A DNA stretch of 55,280 nt from Cytophagales bacterium (lineage in GTDB: Bacteria; Bacteroidota; Bacteroidia; Cytophagales; Cyclobacteriaceae), in the NCBI GenBank assembly GCA_022360055.1, contig JAKSDO010000193.1, forward strand, positions 1 through 55,280, given 5' to 3'. The notes under the pieces are model-generated. The model did not search any database and was not told the origin of the DNA. It saw only the letters and a program-made list of their open reading frames with translations. Below, in pieces: positions 1 through 9,900 of the stretch. Within the stretch, counting starts at the first letter, position 1; each line of letters opens with the position of its first letter. Made by a program: the position numbers and the translations under genes.

Positions 1-621
1 GGTACACCCGGCGGCATTGGTTACCGTCAGCGTATAGGTGCCCGCCATAGCGGCCGTGGCTGAAGCGGCCACGTTTGGGGACTGGCTGCTGCTGGAAAAT
101 GCGTTGGGTCCGGTCCATGCATATGAGGACATGCCGTCCGGCCCTCCGGTCAGGTCCAGAGTCGCGCCGATACATGTCCCGTTGTCCGATGCGGTTGCCG
201 TAGGCGGGGTATTTACTGTAATTGTAGGATTTCCCGTAAGAGTTGGAGCAGCGCCATCAGTATCCTCGACCGATATTAAAGTATACGATGTTGTACTTGA
301 GGGGCTTACAGGGATATTTGATCCGCTGGTATAAGGATCTGCTATTGTACCGTCACTTAACTCAACTCTATAGGTCCCGTTACCTCCGACTATAGTTACA
401 ACCAGGTTGGCAGTCTCTCCGGAACAGATTGTAGCGTCACCACTAAGATCTGCGCTGGTCGGCTGTGAAATTGCACTTGCTATCCCTAAAAAAAACATTA
501 GAGACACAAGTATAAAGGATTGCAATCCCCTGGATGTATCATGGGTAGACTTAGAAAAATTGATTCTTCGAAATGATAACTTGATAAATTTTATCTCAGA
601 AAATTTGTAAAAATGCTTCAT
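1..621 (-). CDS. Secreted Ig-like/PKD-like repeat protein, 5' part only
   Basis: Reading the minus strand from the ATG at 619-621 gives 207 codons with no stop before the window edge, so the gene continues to the left. The N-terminus is long and basic (MKHFYKFSEIKFIK), followed by a hydrophobic segment (SFILVSLMFFLGIASAISQ, about residues 39-57) that looks like a late signal peptide. Two Ser/Thr/Gly-rich beta domains follow, each with a Cys (TICSGETANL near 67; NGTCIGATLDL near 143) and the typical YAWTGPNAF and GTYTLTVTNAAGC strings of bacterial Ig-like domains in large Bacteroidota surface proteins. Such proteins are often adhesins or gliding-associated and exported by the type IX system; the C-terminal sorting domain that would show this lies outside the window. 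Base composition is richer in GC than the AT-rich gap that follows. Confidence 0.75.
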   Translation of the reverse strand, partial: MKHFYKFSEIKFIKLSFRRINFSKSTHDTSRGLQSFILVSLMFFLGIASAISQPTSADLSGDATICSGETANLVVTIVGGNGTYRVELSDGTIADPYTSGSNIPVSPSSTTSYTLISVEDTDGAAPTLTGNPTITVNTPPTATASDNGTCIGATLDLTGGPDGMSSYAWTGPNAFSSSSQSPNVAASATAAMAGTYTLTVTNAAGCT

Positions 622-873
622 ATTATGGACTGAACAACATTTAACCGATCTATATATGGCAGCGTAGTCTGTTTGTTTGGCTCAAGTAAATATTTACTTA
701 AAGCCAAAAAATCTTACCTTGTTATAATAATTTACATATTTTACTACGGTTCATTTATGTATTAATTACCAATGAGGTAACAATCATTTTGGAACTATTT
801 GTAAAGATAATAGAAAATTTGCCTAATTATATAATTATATTTATTTTTTTTGTGATTAATTTAAGTTGGTGCC

Positions 874-2049
874 ATGCATAAGTATATCGAATTTTTTTTC
901 TGGATATGCATTTCAGTCGTCCTTTATACCTATTTTGGCTATGGGTTTTTTCTTTTTACTCTGGTAAAATTTAAGCGCCTATTTAAAAAGAAAGGAATAA
1001 TAAAATTAAAAAACAACCCTAATGTTACACTACTCATTGTGGCCTATAACGAGGAAGATCATATCCGGGAAAAAATTGAGAATTCATTGAATCTGGATTA
1101 TCCGGAAAAGAAAATCCAGATTCTGGTGGTTACGGATGGTTCCGATGACCGCACCCCTGAGATTGTTCGAAGTTTTCCAAATGTGAAATTGATGCATAAA
1201 CCCAATCGGCGGGGGAAAATTTTAGCTGTTGAACGGGCAATGCCGGAAGCGACAGGAGAGATCGTGGTATTTACGGACGCCAATACCTTACTGAATAGAA
1301 AAGCGCTCAAAAATATTGTCCGGAATTTTGCCAATAAAGAGGTTGGAGTGGTCGCAGGAGAAAAAAGAATATTGCAAAAAAAAGTTGACGAAGCCGCCGG
1401 AGCTGGTGAGGGATTGTATTGGAGGTATGAGTCTGCGTTGAAAAAATGGGACGATGAGCTATGTTCGGTCATGGGTGCTGCGGGCGAACTCTTTGCAATC
1501 AGGAAACAGTTGTTTGAGTCAATTCCCGGCGACAGCATAATTGAGGATTTTTATCTATCCTTTAAGATCATTCAAAAGGGATACAAAATTGCCTATGAAC
1601 CGGAGGCGTATGCGCTTGAAGAACCGAGTATTTCCGTAACCGAGGAACTAAAGCGAAAGATCAGAATTTCAGCAGGAGGCATTCAATCAATAGCGCGATT
1701 AAAAGAGTTTCTAAATCCGTTTAAATATGGTTTGATCACTTTTCAATATATTTCTCACAGAGTACTGCGATGGACTCTGGCACCACTATCTTTGCCCATC
1801 GTGTTTTTGACAAATGTTTTTCTTCTCAGCCACGGTGCAATTTATCAATATATATGCTCCATCCAGGTATTGTTTTATCTGACCGCACTTATCGGTTATT
1901 TAATGGAGAAAAAGAGGGTCCGGTTTAAATTGCTCTTTATCCCATTTTATTTTTGTATGATGAATTATGCCGTCTTTGCGGGTTTTTTCAGATATATACG
2001 AGGCGCCCAACCGGTGATGTGGGAAAAAGCTTCAAGACGAAGGCCTTAA
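874..2049 (+). CDS. Membrane-bound family 2 glycosyltransferase
   Basis: 391 residues. An N-terminal membrane segment (about 8-33) precedes a GT-A fold: VTLLIVAYNEE near 51, TDGSDD at 87-92, the FTDAN metal/nucleotide motif at 133-137, and an ED pair near 224-225 where the catalytic base is expected. A KRKIRISAGG stretch (260-269) stands where processive synthases have QxxRW, so the Trp is missing. Three hydrophobic segments follow (about 300-318, 328-342, 352-373). This is the layout of inner-membrane glycosyltransferases of the chitin/cellulose/hyaluronan synthase-like group, which use a nucleotide sugar on the cytoplasmic side. Acceptor and sugar cannot be read from sequence. It stands alone on the plus strand, facing the aminotransferase gene tail to tail. 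The start ATG precedes the first membrane segment directly. Confidence 0.85.
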   Translation: MHKYIEFFFWICISVVLYTYFGYGFFLFTLVKFKRLFKKKGIIKLKNNPNVTLLIVAYNEEDHIREKIENSLNLDYPEKKIQILVVTDGSDDRTPEIVRSFPNVKLMHKPNRRGKILAVERAMPEATGEIVVFTDANTLLNRKALKNIVRNFANKEVGVVAGEKRILQKKVDEAAGAGEGLYWRYESALKKWDDELCSVMGAAGELFAIRKQLFESIPGDSIIEDFYLSFKIIQKGYKIAYEPEAYALEEPSISVTEELKRKIRISAGGIQSIARLKEFLNPFKYGLITFQYISHRVLRWTLAPLSLPIVFLTNVFLLSHGAIYQYICSIQVLFYLTALIGYLMEKKRVRFKLLFIPFYFCMMNYAVFAGFFRYIRGAQPVMWEKASRRRP

Positions 2050-2102
2050 ACCTGGATGATGCGATAGATTTCGTTATGAGGACTTAAATTGCAATAAATC
2101 AG

Positions 2103-2145
2103 GTTTACTTTGACAGCATAGCACCGCTATGGTGAAAAGTAAAAC
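2103..2145. repeat. Imperfect hairpin in a convergent gap
   Basis: Two 20-base arms around the loop ACC: GTTTACTTTGACAGCATAGC and GCTATGGTGAAAAGTAAAAC, which pair apart from a few mismatches. It lies between the convergent glycosyltransferase and aminotransferase genes, so a bidirectional transcription end is the simplest role. There is no clean T-run, so this stays an inference. Confidence 0.4.
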
Positions 2146-2209
2146 GAAACGAAGGGACTGATTTGAAGTAATTCAGGCTCGGAATAGAAAGGCTATTGCA
2201 TATTTCAGG

Positions 2210-3322
2210 TTAAATAAGAGCAAAAAAAGATCTGATTTGATGGCAGATATAGAGGATCTCCTCTCTGGTAGTTCCGGGATAAATGGGCAGACTCAGTTCC
2301 GAACGGCATAAGTTTTCGGCAGTTGGAAAGCTCCCCTCTGTTTGATTTAAAAATGAAAAGGATTTTTGAAGATGAATGGGGCTTTCATAATGTATCCGCG
2401 TATCGACTCCATATAATTTTAAGTATTCTTTCAGGTCATCTCTCTTTTGGGTCAATATTGGAAAAATGTGCCGGACACCTTTGGAATTTGCATCGACGGA
2501 CTGCAACTGAATTTTATGGAGATCATTCAGCTCCTCTTCGTACCAGCCTGCGATGCGTATTCTTTCCTCATTCCACTTTTCCAGGTATTTTAATTTTAAT
2601 AAAAGCATCTTGGCCTGAAGTTCGTCCAGCCGGCTGTTAAGGCCCACTGCATCATAGTCGCCATCTGTTGATTTGCCATAATCCCTTATTGCTTTGGCTT
2701 TGTCGGACAGTTCCTTGGAATTAGTTGTAATCAATCCGCCATCACCCAATGCTCCGAGATTTTTTGTCGGATAGAAGCTTGTAAAGTTCATTATGCCGAT
2801 ACTCCCGGTCTTTCTGAATTTATATTCAGCACCATGCCCCTGCGCATTATCTTCAATAAGAAACAGGTTGTTTTTTTCTGCAATCGAGCTGATTTCGTCC
2901 ATTTCACATGGATTTCCGTAGATATGAACGGGAACGACCGCCTTCGTTCTGGCCGTGATCTTTGCTTCGATTAACCTAGGATTAATATTAAACGTGTTTT
3001 CGTCGATATCCACAAGGACGGGAGTAGCGCCGGCATTAATTACCGACAGCGCGGTGGCGATAAAGGTATGGGCAGGTATGATTACTTCATCTCCTTTGCC
3101 AATACCCAGGGTCCTCAAAATGATTATAAATGCATCGTGGCCATTTCCGACACCTACGCCATATTTTACTCCGGTAAATTTTGCATATTCATTTTCAAAT
3201 TGTTTCAAACCCGGCCCTGAGATGTATTGCTGTCCATCGTAGAATTGCTTAAAAACATCCGTCATTTCTTTTCTGAGTTCCGGATGAACATGAAGGAATG
3301 GAATGTATGGGATTCTTTTCAT
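2210..3322 (-). CDS. DegT/DnrJ/EryC1/StrS-family sugar aminotransferase
   Basis: PLP-dependent transaminase of fold type I that acts on keto sugars bound to a nucleotide. From the chosen start (MKRIPYIPFL, CAT at 3320-3322) it has 370 residues. The PLP-binding lysine is K187 in SFYPTKNLGALGDGG, and the cofactor-ring Asp is D158 in IEDNAQGHGA; RDYGKSTDGD and GLNSRLDELQAKML are typical of the 3-keto-6-deoxyhexose aminotransferases (FdtB/QdtB type), so a dTDP-3-amino-sugar product is likely but not proved. The frame is open for 39 more codons upstream, but those residues do not resemble the family and run into an intergenic repeat, so the internal Met is preferred. The Gfo/Idh gene lies upstream on the same strand, 384 bases away. 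Confidence 0.88.
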   Translation of the reverse strand: MKRIPYIPFLHVHPELRKEMTDVFKQFYDGQQYISGPGLKQFENEYAKFTGVKYGVGVGNGHDAFIIILRTLGIGKGDEVIIPAHTFIATALSVINAGATPVLVDIDENTFNINPRLIEAKITARTKAVVPVHIYGNPCEMDEISSIAEKNNLFLIEDNAQGHGAEYKFRKTGSIGIMNFTSFYPTKNLGALGDGGLITTNSKELSDKAKAIRDYGKSTDGDYDAVGLNSRLDELQAKMLLLKLKYLEKWNEERIRIAGWYEEELNDLHKIQLQSVDANSKGVRHIFPILTQKRDDLKEYLKLYGVDTRIHYESPIHLQKSFSFLNQTEGSFPTAENLCRSELSLPIYPGTTREEILYICHQIRSFFALI

Positions 3323-3385
3323 TGGAGCGGATATTTTGTCGGGTAATACACCGGGAAAAATGCAAATCAAAATGCCATTTCGATC

Positions 3386-3552
3386 CCGGTTTATTCGGAC
3401 CGAAATGACACGGTAGGTATTGACCCGATTTATTCGCAATAAATCATTTTCTAAAGAATAATATATCTGTAAAAGATCGAATCATAAGCAAATATACGCA
3501 TCGGGATAATGATCGACCCTTCGGGCGAAAAATTATGAATTTTTCGGGTTAA
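3386..3552. repeat. Dispersed intergenic repeat, copy 1
   Basis: 3512-3552 (41 bases) is identical to 15150-15190. It contains the perfect inverted repeat CGAAAAATT-ATG-AATTTTTCG. A second block, 3425-3450, matches 15048-15073 at 23 of 26 bases, and its first 12 bases recur in the variant CCGGTTTATTCG at 3386-3397. The two blocks lie 61 bases apart here and 76 in the other copy, with unrelated sequence between. The gap separates the aminotransferase gene from the upstream oxidoreductase gene. Confidence 0.85.
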
Positions 3553-3706
3553 CATAAAACCGGATGAACAGAACATGGATCCCATATGATTTTATTTCAA
3601 GATAAGACCCGACGAATCATTATCTCATCTCAAAAATCATCTGTTTTGAATCAGCGATCAATGTTTACAGCGGTGCAAAAAAGCCGGATGAGCCTTGGCG
3701 GCAACC

Positions 3707-4777
3707 TCAAAGCTCTACCGTTTTACCGGTCCGTACGGCCTCATCGCACGCAAGGACGATCTTTAAGCTGTTCACCGCATCTTCCAGATGATCCTTTAGG
3801 TCTATGTGCTCGTTAATGGATTTTAAGAAAAACTCCTGTTCCAAATCGCAAAGGCCCTGGTGATCCGGCTCATCTTCGGTGTTTATGATCTCATCAGATT
3901 TCAAGAATTCATCATTTTTGTCCCGCGCGGAATAGTGCATCTTCAGACGGTTGGTTTTTGTATGCGAATCGATATCATCCGATCCTTTTTCACCCTGCTC
4001 GGCATCCATGATATTTACACAACCTTTGGGGCCGATTACATCTTTCACAAAAAATGCCACTTCGCTCATCATTGGGCCCCAACCAACCTCATACCATCCG
4101 ACCGAGCCGTCTTCAAACCGCACCTGAAGCTGGCCGTAATTGTACATGTCTTCATCGATCTGTTCGGTCAGCCTGGCGCCTATAGCGCTTACGGATACCG
4201 GTTTGGACCTTGTCATCTGGCACATTACATCCACATAATGTACGCCGCAATCGACTATAGGCGACATACTATCCAGTATTCTCATGTGTGTATGCCATGT
4301 TTTTCCACTGCTTTGTTGGTTCAGGTTCATTCGCATCACCAATGGTTTTCCGAGGCTCCGGGCTATTTCGATGAATTTTTTCCATGAAGGGTGGACTCTT
4401 AAAATATATCCGATTACCAATTTTTTGGCGTACTTATTTGCTGCTTCCACCATAGCGGTTGCATCTTTGATGTTTGGAGCAAGTGGCTTTTCACAAAATA
4501 CGTGAGCGCCATTTTCCAGAGCTTTGATCGTGAGTTCGGCATGCGTGCCCGGGTAGGTGCAAATAGCTACTGCGTCCGGTTTTTTTACTGTCAGTGCCGT
4601 ATCGAAATCATCGAACTGGTCTATCCCACCAAGTTCTTCAGAAAGCCTGTCCCGGATTTCGGCATTTTTATCTACCAGGCCAATTAAGTTGAATCCTTCC
4701 AGTTTATGATATGCCCGGGCATGGGATGAGCCCATGTTTCCGCATCCCACAACAATTACATTTACTTTATCACTCAT
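3707..4777 (-). CDS. Gfo/Idh/MocA-family NAD(P)-dependent oxidoreductase
   Basis: 356 residues. The Rossmann motif GCGNMGSSHARAY (11-23) binds NAD(P). CEKPLAPN (95-102) carries the family's EKP lysine, and DCGVHYVDVM (176-185) has the His of the active-site helix in the C-terminal alpha/beta domain. Members oxidise or reduce hydroxyls of sugars, inositols or nucleotide sugars; the substrate cannot be told here. It lies upstream of the sugar aminotransferase on the same strand, and such pairs (dehydrogenase making the keto sugar, transaminase adding the amine) are common in surface-sugar synthesis. The 384-base gap with a repeat argues against tight co-transcription. Confidence 0.85.
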   Translation of the reverse strand: MSDKVNVIVVGCGNMGSSHARAYHKLEGFNLIGLVDKNAEIRDRLSEELGGIDQFDDFDTALTVKKPDAVAICTYPGTHAELTIKALENGAHVFCEKPLAPNIKDATAMVEAANKYAKKLVIGYILRVHPSWKKFIEIARSLGKPLVMRMNLNQQSSGKTWHTHMRILDSMSPIVDCGVHYVDVMCQMTRSKPVSVSAIGARLTEQIDEDMYNYGQLQVRFEDGSVGWYEVGWGPMMSEVAFFVKDVIGPKGCVNIMDAEQGEKGSDDIDSHTKTNRLKMHYSARDKNDEFLKSDEIINTEDEPDHQGLCDLEQEFFLKSINEHIDLKDHLEDAVNSLKIVLACDEAVRTGKTVEL

Positions 4778-5028
4778 TTTTTATGTATCTAAAAGTTAAA
4801 AATCTTGTTCGAATTCTGTAATCGCATTTTCAAGTTACCTTTCGATTGAGAATGCAATATTTCAATTATTTATTCACTTTTTCCAATAATTTGAGATAAC
4901 AAAAATTTAAACGGTTTTTTCAATCGTTCCAGCCGGAAATACCGAATGGCGCCAGTACGCGAATTTTTCAGACAAATATATCAATTCCATGAATATGTTT
5001 GGATTTACCTGACTTTTGAGCGCGAATG

Positions 5029-5583
5029 CTAGGGACTCAGGAAATTATTTTCCTTAAGAACTTCGCGGAACTTTTTCAGGGCCAATCGGATATGCGTTTC
5101 CACAGTGTTGATGGAAATACCAAGTCGTTTGGCAATTTCTTTGTTGGTGTACCCTTTGAGGCGGCTAAGTATGAAGACCTTGCGGCGTTGATGCGGGAGA
5201 GACTTTGTTATTGCTTTGATCATTACGAACAACTCGGCAAAATTCTGTTCGTCTTCGGGATCAAATGTTTCCATTTGAATAATCCCCGTTTTTTTGTCTT
5301 TGAATGCCTTTTGATAGACCTTCTTCCTAATCGCGTTATAGATGTGGTTTTTAGCGATTGTAAACAAGAGCGATTCGAATGTTTTGGGGTCATTTATCGC
5401 CTCTCTCTTATTCCAGATCTTAATAAACACTTCCTGGGCAATCTCCTCACAATCCTGAATATCTTCGAAATATTTTGCCGTGAAGTTCAGGATCTTTGGC
5501 GCATAGGTTTTGAAAATAGATTCGAAAGCGTGGGGGCTTCCTTTTTTTAGTAATCGAACCTGATCCTCCAATGAACTTTTCAT
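5029..5583 (-). CDS. ECF-type RNA polymerase sigma factor
   Basis: 184 residues from ATG 5581-5583 (MKSSLEDQVRLL). The frame is open for 19 more codons, but those are hydrophobic and foreign to the family. Sigma region 2 is seen in AFESIFKTYAPKILNFTAKY and CEEIAQEVFIKIWNKR, and region 4 in LPHQRRKVFILSRLKG and YTNKEIAKRLGISINTVETH, the DNA-binding helix-turn-helix. The form is that of Bacteroidota ECF factors paired with FecR anti-sigma proteins. Its partner starts 164 bases away on the opposite strand, which is divergent rather than the commoner tandem order. It probably drives transcription of the SusC/SusD locus. Confidence 0.9.
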   Translation of the reverse strand: MKSSLEDQVRLLKKGSPHAFESIFKTYAPKILNFTAKYFEDIQDCEEIAQEVFIKIWNKREAINDPKTFESLLFTIAKNHIYNAIRKKVYQKAFKDKKTGIIQMETFDPEDEQNFAELFVMIKAITKSLPHQRRKVFILSRLKGYTNKEIAKRLGISINTVETHIRLALKKFREVLKENNFLSP

Positions 5584-5747
5584 CGCAAAAAATGACAACC
5601 ATGAAATATCAAAAAAATAAAAATTTGAGCATAAAATCAATTACTCAAAATTGCATGCTTCAAAAGGAACCGGGGATTCGGAAAAAAAAATCGATCCGCA
5701 TTCACGGCAGGCGGCCTTTTAGTTGTATTAAATATAAAAAGTAAAAA

Positions 5748-6815
5748 TTGAATCCCGAATTAATTAAAAAATATCTGAGAGGTCGATGCACCAGAAGCGA
5801 GGAAATAGAACTCCTGGAATGGATTGATTCGATTCAGGCCAATAAATCATTCGGCGACGAATTAATCAAATCGCTGGAAATTTCAAATGACCAGGCAGAA
5901 GACTTCGATCTGGACAGGCTGCATGATAAACTAAAAGAACGGTTGAATATTGAGCAACTGATCACCTCTTTGAAAAATTCGGAAGAAGAGCGCATGGCCG
6001 GTGATCCGATTGATCTTCACGAGTATTATTCGCAGTCAAAAAGGTCGTTCCGGAACACGTTTACAAAAATTGCCGCTGCCATCCTACTTTTACTTAGTGC
6101 GGGATTTGCGATTTATTCCGGTTTCCTAAAAGAAAAGGAAAGTCTGATTGCTGTTGAAGACGACCGTTGGGTCCTGAAAAAAACGGGCAGAGGCCAACGG
6201 CTTACATCCGTGCTGCCCGACGGATCAAAAGTAATATTGAATTATAATACCGAATTGAAATACCCGGGCGCATTCAGTGATTCTATAAGAATGATCGAAC
6301 TCACGGGAGAAGCCTATTTTGATGTGGTAAGGGATGCGAATAAACCTTTCGTTGTCGATGCGGGCGATTTGAAGGTAAGGGTGTTGGGGACGTTGTTTGC
6401 AGTTTCTTCAAGACAGGGCGACCGGAATTCCGCGGTTTCGCTGGTGAGCGGTAAAGTCGAAGTCGGGGCTCCGGATCAAAATCGCAAAGACTTTATAGCC
6501 ATGAGCCCCGGCGAAGCGGTGGTCTTTGATGGTCTGACCGATACATTTGAGCGGTACGCGTATATACCCGATCATTTTATTTCCTGGACAGATGACATCA
6601 TCAGTTTCACGGAGGCGAGTTATGAAGAGGTTTGCGGGGAACTGGAAAACTGGTTTGATGTGGTAATTTCCACTAAAGGCCCCATACCCTCATGGAAATT
6701 TACCGCAACCTTTGAAAAGGAAAATCTGGTCAATATCCTTGAAGGGATAAGCCGGTCCCAAAAAATCAAATATGAACTTATGGATAAAAAAGTAACTATT
6801 TACACAAAAAAATAA
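5748..6815 (+). CDS. FecR-family anti-sigma factor
   Basis: 355 residues. A cytoplasmic N-terminal helical domain (MNPELIKKYLRGRCTRSEE, DUF4880 type) binds the sigma factor, one membrane segment spans about 107-125, the periplasmic FecR domain carries LPDGSKVILNYNTELKYP (156-173) and GEAYFDV (187-193), and a C-terminal DUF4974-type domain ends the protein. The start codon is TTG at 5748: an in-frame TAA sits at 5742-5744, and the next Met is at residue 83, inside the protein, so no ATG start is possible. It should hold the neighbouring ECF factor inactive until the STN domain of the downstream SusC signals through the periplasm. Confidence 0.92.
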   Translation: MNPELIKKYLRGRCTRSEEIELLEWIDSIQANKSFGDELIKSLEISNDQAEDFDLDRLHDKLKERLNIEQLITSLKNSEEERMAGDPIDLHEYYSQSKRSFRNTFTKIAAAILLLLSAGFAIYSGFLKEKESLIAVEDDRWVLKKTGRGQRLTSVLPDGSKVILNYNTELKYPGAFSDSIRMIELTGEAYFDVVRDANKPFVVDAGDLKVRVLGTLFAVSSRQGDRNSAVSLVSGKVEVGAPDQNRKDFIAMSPGEAVVFDGLTDTFERYAYIPDHFISWTDDIISFTEASYEEVCGELENWFDVVISTKGPIPSWKFTATFEKENLVNILEGISRSQKIKYELMDKKVTIYTKK

Positions 6816-6849
6816 CAATGCCTATGAAGAAAAAGCAAGCATAAAAAGC

Positions 6850-6903
6850 AACCGGCAAAAATATGCCGGTTGAACCCGCATGGCGTCTGCCAACGCTTCA
6901 TGC
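6850..6903 (+). promoter_or_regulatory. Two hairpins in the fecR-susC leader
   Basis: The 122-base gap between the anti-sigma and SusC genes contains a perfect 8-bp stem AACCGGCA/TGCCGGTT with loop AAAATA (6850-6871), then a second stem GCATGGCGT/ACGCTTCATGC with a two-base bulge (6878-6903). Neither has a T-run, so they are not ordinary intrinsic terminators. They could shape an mRNA leader or mark a processing site. Confidence 0.5.
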
Positions 6904-6937
6904 AAGTAAAATTATTTAAATATTAACATTTGAAATT

Positions 6938-9900
6938 ATGGAAAAAAAACTATTACGACAAATTGTGATGGTCGGAAAAAGAACAATCTATGGGTTTCTG
7001 GCGCAGTTGATTTTCTTGAACCTGCTATGGGCCCACCCGGGGAATGCCCAGGTCAACCGGATACTTAGTGTAAAAGATTATCAAATTGAAATCCGGTTTC
7101 AGAATGCCAAACTTATCGATGTTTTCAAACAAATCGAACAGAAAACAGGCTATCATTTTGCGTATGACGCCGAACGGCTCGATCGTGATTTTGTATTGAA
7201 CAAGAGATACCGAAGCAAAGAGGTAGTTGCCGACGTGTTAATGGACATCGCCAGGGCGACAGGCCTGAAATTCAAACAGATCAATAAAACGATCATTGTA
7301 GTTCCACAAGACGATAAACCGTCGGTCGAAACCCTGGAAATCGTAATCGACGGAATAAGGATTACCGGCAAGGTCACCTCTTCGGAAGATGGTCAGGGTC
7401 TTCCGGGAGTAAATGTCATGGTAAAAGGAACGAGCCTGGGTACGGTTACGGATGTGGACGGCAACTATTCGCTGGAAGTACCTGGAGAAGAATCCGTATT
7501 GGTGTTCAGTTCAGTAGGTTATGTACGTGAAGAAATAACAGTAGGAACTCAGACTGTAATCGCAATTTCAATGGTGCCGGATATAACTGCCCTGGAGGAA
7601 ATTGTTGTCGTGGGTTATGGCAGGCAAGAGAAAGTAAATCTCACGGGAGCCATTTCATCGGTTCGTACCGAAGACCTTATTTCGGTTACTACGACTGATT
7701 TGAGGACTTCAATGGTAGGTAAGTTGCCCGGGCTTCGGGTTATGCAGCGAGGCGGTGAACCAGGCAGTTATGACAGCTATATAGATATTCGAGGGTGGGG
7801 AGCTCCCCTGGTGATTGTCGATGGAGTACCGAGGGGAGACTTTCAGAAAATTGATCCGAACACAATAGCCAGCATAACCATTTTGAAAGATGCTTCGGCA
7901 GCCGTTTATGGAGTAAGGGCAGCGAATGGAGTTATCCTCATTGAATCAAAAGAAGGCCAGGAAGGAAAAACGGAAATATCCTTTACTTCGATCTACGGTA
8001 TTCAAAAGATGACCGAATTTCCCAAACCGATTGATAACTCGATTGACAATTTGATATTGAAAAACGAAGCGGCGCTTGCGGCCGGGCATCCCATCCCATA
8101 TCCGGATTATCTGGAATACGATGGAAGCGATCCATTGAAGCCGAGCATCAATTATTGGGATCTTACCATGAGGAAATCCTCTCCGCAAACACAAAATGTT
8201 GTAAATGCCAGTGGCGGATCAAAAAAAATTAAATACTTTCTTTCCTTTGGCCACATGTATGATATGGGTTTGTTTAAATCAGACAACCTTTACTACAATC
8301 GCTACAACATAAAATCAAACATTACTGCACAAATTATAGATAACCTGTCAGCTCAAATGATCATTACAGGATTAAGTGACAAAAAACGCAGACCCTACGG
8401 GAGTACCTCCTGGGATTTTTTTAAGCAGGTTTGGATGCAGCCTCCTTACGAACCTGTTTATTATTGGGATCCTGAGTTGGGGGGATATGATGAAGTAAAA
8501 TATTTTGATGGGCAAGCGGATCGAAATCCTGTAGCCGTAATCGATCCGGATGTTGCTGGCTACAGGGATATAGCTAATAAGCAAATAGAATTAACAACTT
8601 CTTTAACCTATAACGTACCTTTAATAGAAGGTCTTTCTTTAAAAGGCCTCTTTGCATATGATGTACGCATTAAAACGGAAAAACAGTGGCGAAAGGGATA
8701 TAAGGAATACAAAGCAAGTGGAGCTTTTGTTCGGCCACAGGGAAGTACTCGCTTAAGACATAGTATGAATGAGTGGCTTTATCCGAATCTTCAGTTTTCT
8801 GCTAACTATAGAAATACTTTTGGCAACCATAATTTTACCGGCCTGCTGCTGTACGAGCAAAGAACGGGGTCCGGAAATGGATTTATGGCCGGGAGATATT
8901 TTGCGTTAGATGTTTTAGACCAATTGAATTCGGGAAACACCACAGATCAGCAGGCATCCGGGATAGAAAAGGTACCCGGAGCAGGTGTGGATGCTGCCAA
9001 CAGGGCAATAATAGGACGCTTGAACTATGATTTAAGCTCCAAATATTTGATGGAGCTTAGTTTTCGTTATGATGGCTCTTCGAATTTTGCAGAAGAAGAT
9101 CGTTGGGGCTTTTTCCCTGCAGCGTCTTTAGGCTGGAGAATTAGTGAAGAATCCTTTATAAAGGACAATATCTCCGGTATGGATAATTTAAAGTTGAGAG
9201 TGTCTCATGGAGTTCTCGGAGATCATAGCGCTGCCGGTGGATTTCAATATATTGAGGGGTATAGCTATCCGTCCGGCGGGTATCTGTTTTCCGGCGATTC
9301 ATGGACTACCGGTTCGGAATACAGGGGTTTAGCCAATCCTCATATTACATGGTACACGGCGACTACGTCCAATGTTGGAATGGATGTTTCTTTTTGGAAC
9401 AACCTACTGGGAGCCCAGGTCGATTTATTTCAACGGAGAAGAGAGGGCTTACTTGCCAACAGGGCAATCCAGATTCCCGGAACGTTTGGGACCTCATTAC
9501 CCCTGGAGAATTTAGAAAGCGATCAGAGCCGGGGATTCGAAATTGAGCTCAGCCATTTCAATAAAATCGGGCAGGTGAGGTATTGGGTAAAAGGAACATT
9601 TTCTTTTACGCGAACAAAGTGGTTACACCGGGAAGCAACGCCCGCGGGAAATTCTTATGCACAATGGAGGCATCGCAGCGATGACAGGTGGAAGAACATC
9701 CGTTGGGGCTATGGTTATACAGGACAATTCCAGACCGAAGAAGAGATCAGAAATTATCAAATAGTGCAACTTAATAATGGCCACGACAGGATGTATCCCG
9801 GAGATATAAAATATTTGGACTGGAATGAAGACGGAATGATTGACGGTAAGGATGAACATCCGATAGGCCGGGGTAATGATCCTGAAGTATTTTTTAGTTT

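Noticed and set aside
3323-3439. Longer N-terminus of the sugar aminotransferase
   Set aside because: The extra 39 residues do not fit the family and run into the repeat at 3386, so the internal Met at 3322 was chosen.
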